A stretch of 9,325 nt of DNA from positions 1 to 9,325 of the forward strand of contig JAYYZF010000028.1 of assembly GCA_036340215.1 (NCBI GenBank), read 5' to 3'. The notes under the pieces are model-generated. The model had not been told where the DNA came from and did not search any database. It was given only the letters and a program-made list of their open reading frames with translations. A program made the position numbers and the translations under genes. Below, in pieces: positions 5,607 to 9,325 of the stretch. Source of the DNA: JABJPE01 sp036340215 (GTDB lineage: Bacteria; Pseudomonadota; Gammaproteobacteria; Comchoanobacterales; Comchoanobacteraceae). Numbering within the stretch: position 1 is the first letter of the stretch; every line of letters begins with the position of its first letter.

Positions 5607-7603
5607 GATTTTAATTCCGCAAAATGAATGTTCTCTACTGCTTCAACTTCAGCAGCCTTGAGATAATAATCAGTCTCAAGGTTAAAACTTTTAATTATAA
5701 TAGTCAAAATAATGGCAAAGATAGCAAGGATTGCAGGTATCCACATGTGCCACACCATGGCAAAACCAAAAACTGCGGCAAAAACACTTATTATAAAGCC
5801 TACCGGAGTGTTCTTGGGCATATGAATATCATCATAACTCTCATGCTGTGGCTTATTAAGCCCCTTCTTTTTCCACTTTTCTTTTTTATACCAAAAGTCA
5901 TCAATTTTCGAAACTTTAGGTATGTGAGCAAAATTATAAAAAGGCGCAGGAGATGAAAGTGACCACTCAAGGGTGCGCCCATCCCATGGATCTCCTGTTT
6001 TATCACGCAACAGATCTCTATTCCTTATACTGTATATTAGCTGCCAGATCTGACATAGAAAGCCAGAAAATATAAGTAAAGCCCCGAATGCAGCAACAAT
6101 TAAATATGGTTGGAAATCAGCATTCTCAAAACGATAATTTCTTCTCATAGCTCCCATCAAGCCAAGTGGGTACAAAGGCATAAATGCTATGTAAAATCCA
6201 ACTAACCAAAAATAAAATGCTATTTTGCCTCGTTTCTCATCTAGCATAAAACCAAAAACCTTTGGAAACCAATAGGTAACCCCAGCAAAGAAACCAAACA
6301 ATACACCGCCTATTATAACATTATGGAAGTGAGCCACTAAGAATAAGCTGTTGTGTGTTTGGAAATCTACTGGAGGAACTGCCATAACAACTCCAGCAGC
6401 ACCACCTATCGCAAAAGTTGTAAAGAAAGCCATTATCCAGAGCATTGGAGTTGCAAAGTGGATATCACCACGGAACATTGTAAATAACCAGTTAAAAACC
6501 TTAACTCCTGTAGGAACTGCTATAATCATGGTAGTAATACCGAAAAATGCATTTACATTTGCACCAGCGCCCATGGTGAAAAAGTGATGTAACCAGACTA
6601 CAAATGCTAAGAAACCTATTATTAATATGGCCCAAACCATGGTTGCATACCCAAATAATCTCTTTCTAGAAAAAGTGGCCACAATTTCTGAAAAAACACC
6701 AAAAACAGGTAATATCAATATATAGACTTCTGGATGACCCCATGCCCATATCATATTAATATACATCATAATGTTTCCCCCCATATCCTGGGTGAAAAAG
6801 TGCATATTCATAGTTCTATCCAATGCAAGCAACGCAAGAGTTACAGTTAAAATTGGAAATGCTAATGCCACTAATATCATTGCACAAAAACTTGCCCAGA
6901 CAAAAATGGGCATTTTCATTAAAGTCATCCCCGGACAACGCATTTTCAAGACCGTGACTATAAAATTTATACCAGCAAGTAAGCTCCCTACTCCAGAAAT
7001 TTGTAATATCCATATAAAGTAATCAACACCAACATCAGGACTGTACTTAAGACTAGAAAGTGGCGGGTATGCTAACCACCCTGCTCTTTCAAAATTACCG
7101 ATCATCAAGGTTATCATGATAAGTCCAGCTGAGACTGCTGTTAACCAAAAACTCAAAGAATTGAGATACGGATAGGCAACATCCCTAGCACCTATTTGCA
7201 GAGGTAAAATTAAATTTATCAAACCAAAAATAAGAGGCATAGCAACGAAGAATATCATTATAACACCATGCTCAGAAAAAAATTGATTATATAATTCAGG
7301 AGCCATAAAACCTACCTTTCCAGGTCCAACAGCTACGGCCTGCTGTGATCTCATTATCATTGCTTGTATCAATGCTCTAAAAAACATTACAAAAGCAAGA
7401 ATCACATACATGATCCCTATTTTTTTATGATCAACGCTACAAACCCACTCTTCCCAAAGATAACGCCATTTTTTCAAATAAGTTATCGCACCGATAATAA
7501 AAGCACCCCCAGAAAATAGGACACCACCGCCTAAGTACAAAGTAAGAGCATCTTTTGGAAATACATCTAGTGATAACTTACCTAATATTAATTTTTCTAA
7601 CAT
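5603..7603 (-). CDS. cyoB: Cytochrome bo ubiquinol oxidase subunit I
   Basis: This is the catalytic subunit of the proton-pumping quinol oxidase, carrying low-spin haem b and the haem o3-CuB centre. The 666-residue product (E. coli 663) aligns almost without gaps. The haem b ligands are His112 (EHGVIMIFF) and about His427. CuB ligands are His290 in HPEVY with its cross-linked Tyr294, and His339/His340 in LHHFFTMGAG; the haem o3 ligand is about His425 in AHFHN. Proton-channel residues are kept: Asp in ARDVA, Glu in HPEVY and Lys in TGVKVFNW. At the E. coli high-affinity quinone site, Arg71 and Gln101 are kept (Arg76, Gln107), but Asp75 is Gln80 and His98 is Leu104. A GAGG (7617..7614) lies 10 bases before the ATG, and the stop overlaps cyoC. 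Confidence 0.98.
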   Translation of the reverse strand: MLEKLILGKLSLDVFPKDALTLYLGGGVLFSGGAFIIGAITYLKKWRYLWEEWVCSVDHKKIGIMYVILAFVMFFRALIQAMIMRSQQAVAVGPGKVGFMAPELYNQFFSEHGVIMIFFVAMPLIFGLINLILPLQIGARDVAYPYLNSLSFWLTAVSAGLIMITLMIGNFERAGWLAYPPLSSLKYSPDVGVDYFIWILQISGVGSLLAGINFIVTVLKMRCPGMTLMKMPIFVWASFCAMILVALAFPILTVTLALLALDRTMNMHFFTQDMGGNIMMYINMIWAWGHPEVYILILPVFGVFSEIVATFSRKRLFGYATMVWAILIIGFLAFVVWLHHFFTMGAGANVNAFFGITTMIIAVPTGVKVFNWLFTMFRGDIHFATPMLWIMAFFTTFAIGGAAGVVMAVPPVDFQTHNSLFLVAHFHNVIIGGVLFGFFAGVTYWFPKVFGFMLDEKRGKIAFYFWLVGFYIAFMPLYPLGLMGAMRRNYRFENADFQPYLIVAAFGALLIFSGFLCQIWQLIYSIRNRDLLRDKTGDPWDGRTLEWSLSSPAPFYNFAHIPKVSKIDDFWYKKEKWKKKGLNKPQHESYDDIHMPKNTPVGFIISVFAAVFGFAMVWHMWIPAILAIFAIILTIIIKSFNLETDYYLKAAEVEAVENIHFAELKS

Positions 7604-7628
7604 AAACTCTGTACCTCAAAGGAAAAAG

Positions 7629-8477
7629 TTAGTGCAACCAACTATCTTTCTCCATATATTGCATTATTATCTTCATGAAAAAGTCTTCGGGAATACCAGC
7701 ATAGTGCTCTACAGGAGCAGCTATGGTAGGTTTATACAACTCTTTATATGTTTCTAGCCCCAAAGGACTAGCAGTCAACTTAACATTACTAACCCAGCTT
7801 TGAAACTTTTGCTTGCTGACAACATGTGCCTTAAAGTGCATGTCTGAAAAACCATCTCCGTTTAACTGAGTATTTAACCCATCGTAAATTCCCTCGTTTT
7901 CAGTGTACAGAAATTGTCGAGTTCTCATACCAGCCATGGCATAAATCTGACCACCAAGTTGGGGAATACTGAAGGCACTCATCGGAGCATCAGCTGTAAT
8001 GTGGAACTCTACCTGTTGTCCAACTGGGAAGTACACCTCGTTAATACTAGCTATATTTTCTTTGGGATAAATGAAAAGCCACTTCCAGCGCAAAGCCACA
8101 GCCTCAATGACTTCTTTCTCACCACCAGGCACTATCTCTTTGTAAGGATCAAGCTCGTGGGTTTGCTGCCACGTTATGATACTTAAAATTAATATTATTA
8201 TAGCAGGGATCCCCCACCAAAAGCACTCTAACAAAGTATTATGAGACCATTCTGGGGTATGAGGCCAGCGTCTATTCTTCTTACTAAATTCAAAACCAAA
8301 AGCCAGACTCATTACTATAACAGGCAAAACAACAATGAGCATCAAGGCTATAGTATCAAAAAATAACTTATGCTGTTGTTGGGAAATGGTTCCCCTAGGA
8401 GTTAGAAAACCTGTTGCATGAGCTGCTGTTATAAACAGGAAAAGAAGCAGTGCTGTAGTAACTTTTTTTACTCGCAT
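7629..8477 (-). CDS. cyoA: Cytochrome bo ubiquinol oxidase subunit II
   Basis: Subunit II of the quinol oxidase has two membrane helices (about 39-62 and 84-103) and a periplasmic cupredoxin domain. The 282-residue product keeps WKWLFIYP, FSIPQLGGQIYAMAGMRTRQF and the GDGFSDMHFKA region. The cytochrome c oxidase CuA ligands (C-x3-C and neighbours) are absent, as expected for a quinol oxidase. E. coli CyoA has a lipobox ending in Cys25. Here the N-terminal hydrophobic segment (9-19) ends AAHA-TG with no cysteine, suggesting an ordinary signal peptidase cut near residue 21 or an uncleaved anchor. The C-terminus is shorter than in E. coli (315) and ends soon after the IIMQYM helix. It is first in the operon, 25 bases before cyoB, with a good upstream promoter candidate. 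Confidence 0.97.
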   Translation of the reverse strand: MRVKKVTTALLLFLFITAAHATGFLTPRGTISQQQHKLFFDTIALMLIVVLPVIVMSLAFGFEFSKKNRRWPHTPEWSHNTLLECFWWGIPAIIILILSIITWQQTHELDPYKEIVPGGEKEVIEAVALRWKWLFIYPKENIASINEVYFPVGQQVEFHITADAPMSAFSIPQLGGQIYAMAGMRTRQFLYTENEGIYDGLNTQLNGDGFSDMHFKAHVVSKQKFQSWVSNVKLTASPLGLETYKELYKPTIAAPVEHYAGIPEDFFMKIIMQYMEKDSWLH

Positions 8478-8514
8478 CAGAGACCAAAGATTAGAAGAAT
8501 TTTTTTACATTTCT

Positions 8515-8543
8515 ATTTTAATTTGTGATGGAGTTAAATGCAA
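8515..8543 (-). promoter_or_regulatory. Candidate sigma-70 promoter for the cyo operon
   Basis: On the minus strand TTGCAT (8543..8538) and TAAAAT (8520..8515) are separated by exactly 17 bases. The predicted transcription start is near 8508, giving a leader of about 30 bases before the cyoA ATG. It is the best-spaced promoter candidate in the window. No clear Fnr-like TTGAT-N4-ATCAA site was seen near it. Confidence 0.55.
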
Positions 8544-8607
8544 ATAATTATCTACCAAATACCTTTTTTAATTCGTACAAGGCCTGACCAAGCCCAACAG
8601 GGGAATA

Positions 8608-8624
8608 TATTTGCCTTGCAAATA
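8608..8624. repeat. Short perfect inverted repeat over the SURF1 promoter
   Basis: TATTTGC (8608-8614) and GCAAATA (8618-8624) form a perfect 7-bp inverted repeat with a 3-base loop. It overlaps the candidate -35 element of the SURF1 promoter, where an operator could sit. Such short AT-rich dyads occur by chance, so its significance is uncertain. Confidence 0.35.
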
Positions 8625-8645
8625 AAAACAAAATTCCAGTAGAAT
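8616..8645 (+). promoter_or_regulatory. Candidate sigma-70 promoter for the SURF1 gene
   Basis: TTGCAA (8616-8621) and TAGAAT (8640-8645) are separated by 18 bases. Transcription would start near 8652, giving a leader of about 27 bases before the ATG at 8679. It is divergent from, and about 75 bp away from, the cyoA promoter candidate, so both could share regulators. Confidence 0.45.
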
Positions 8646-8678
8646 GTGAATATCTGTTAGCAACATAGAAACTTAATA

Positions 8679-9325
8679 ATGATAGAAAAGAAGTATTTTA
8701 ATTATACATTCAAAGGGTATTACCTCCGAGCAAGCTACCTCAACACATTTCTGGTTGCAGTACTTGTTCCCATATTTCTAGTAACCGGATTATGGCAATT
8801 AAACAAGGCACAAGAAAAGCAAAAAATTCTTAATCACTTCGATATTAATGCAACTCAACCAAAACTTAAATTAGCCGAAATACCTAAACCAATAACACCG
8901 TATTTCAACTATCACACTATCGAAGAGGAAGGGCATTACGACCAAGGACATCAATTTCTTGTTGAAAGCAAGCGAGTAAAGGGAAAATCTGGGTATGAAG
9001 TTATCACTCCATTTTTTGTTGAAAGTAGTGGCAAAATAATCTTGGTCGATCGTGGATGGGTACCATTAGACTCAACCGATATTCCAGCTATAAACGAAAG
9101 AACTAATATAACCATAACCGGAAAAACATATATGAAACTTAACCAGAAGGAAAAAGAGATAGAAGCCATTAACAACAACTGGCCACTCATAATCCCAACT
9201 ATTGAAATTCCAACTATGGGTAGAAAATTAAACTTACAAGTAGAGCCTTTTATTCTCCTTCTCAATCCAGGAGAAAAATATGGCTTTGTTAGAGATTGGC
9301 AGAAAATATCTATGATACCAAACAG
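8679..9325 (+). CDS. SURF1-family haem-copper oxidase assembly protein, 3' end beyond window
   Basis: SURF1 proteins help deliver haem to subunit I of haem-copper oxidases. The 215 residues visible fit the family: a short cytoplasmic N-terminus, a first membrane helix (about 21-38) running into GLWQLNKAQEKQ, the signature VDRGWVP (123-129), and GFVRDW (202-207) near the end. The second membrane helix, usually just after a conserved His-x2-Tyr-Ala segment, would lie past the window edge. The ATG at 8679 is the only good start, because an in-frame TAG lies 21 bases upstream; no strong Shine-Dalgarno is visible. The gene is divergent from cyoA. SURF1 genes beside quinol oxidase operons are known in other proteobacteria, so its target is probably the CyoB encoded here; this is inference. 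Confidence 0.92.
   Translation, partial: MIEKKYFNYTFKGYYLRASYLNTFLVAVLVPIFLVTGLWQLNKAQEKQKILNHFDINATQPKLKLAEIPKPITPYFNYHTIEEEGHYDQGHQFLVESKRVKGKSGYEVITPFFVESSGKIILVDRGWVPLDSTDIPAINERTNITITGKTYMKLNQKEKEIEAINNNWPLIIPTIEIPTMGRKLNLQVEPFILLLNPGEKYGFVRDWQKISMIPN

Noticed and set aside
6351..7022. Plus-strand open frames opposite cyoB (6351-6587, 6771-7022)
   Set aside because: They are antisense shadows of the strongly conserved CyoB coding sequence, with no family resemblance of their own.
8539..8625. Direct repeat TGCAAATAA at 8539-8547 and 8617-8625, overlapping both promoter candidates in the cyoA/SURF1 spacer
   Set aside because: The same nine bases also occur inside coding sequence at 4312-4320 and 5496-5504, so it is not specific to promoters and is probably compositional.
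8951..9265. Minus-strand open frame with hydrophobic stretches opposite SURF1
   Set aside because: SURF1 signature motifs on the plus strand explain this region. The antisense frame has no ribosome-binding site or recognisable family.

Overview
The window is AT-rich bacterial chromosome, densely coded on both strands. It carries an ordinary housekeeping and respiratory gene set, with no mobile element, CRISPR array, tRNA or rRNA that I can see. The gene content points to a low-GC proteobacterium, most likely a gammaproteobacterium and less likely a betaproteobacterium. It has glutamyl-tRNA reductase (C5 haem pathway) directly upstream of prfA, a divergent lolB next to hemA, and a cytochrome bo-type cyoABCD operon. 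I cannot name the genus from sequence alone.

Layout. Positions 1-2366 (minus strand) hold hemA followed by prfA. A few bases of a further downstream gene, by synteny probably prmC, begin at the window edge. A 137-bp divergent spacer (2367-2503) carries candidate promoters both ways and a 12-bp near-perfect inverted repeat. Positions 2504-4215 (plus strand) hold lolB, queD and queE: an outer-membrane lipoprotein receptor followed by two queuosine-precursor genes, instead of the lolB-ispE order common in gammaproteobacteria. A 27-bp convergent spacer follows. Positions 4243-8477 (minus strand) are one operon, cyoA-cyoB-cyoC-cyoD plus a fifth small gene for an unrecognised four-helix membrane protein. 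A second divergent spacer (8478-8678) separates cyoA from a plus-strand SURF1 gene cut by the window end.

How the genes work together. HemA makes the committed haem precursor, CyoA-D form a haem-copper ubiquinol oxidase, and SURF1 proteins assist haem insertion into such oxidases. The haem O synthase gene cyoE, which follows cyoD in E. coli, is absent here; the unknown membrane protein occupies its place. QueD and QueE catalyse consecutive steps toward 7-cyano-7-deazaguanine for tRNA queuosine. PrfA terminates translation at UAA and UAG.

Most worth a second look are the unknown fifth cyo gene, replacement of two E. coli quinone-site residues in CyoB, loss of the lipobox cysteine in CyoA, and a Met in place of a zinc-binding His in QueD. 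The lolB promoter position, which suggests a leaderless mRNA, and the hemA/lolB inverted repeat also deserve checking. I found no clearly new multigene system.
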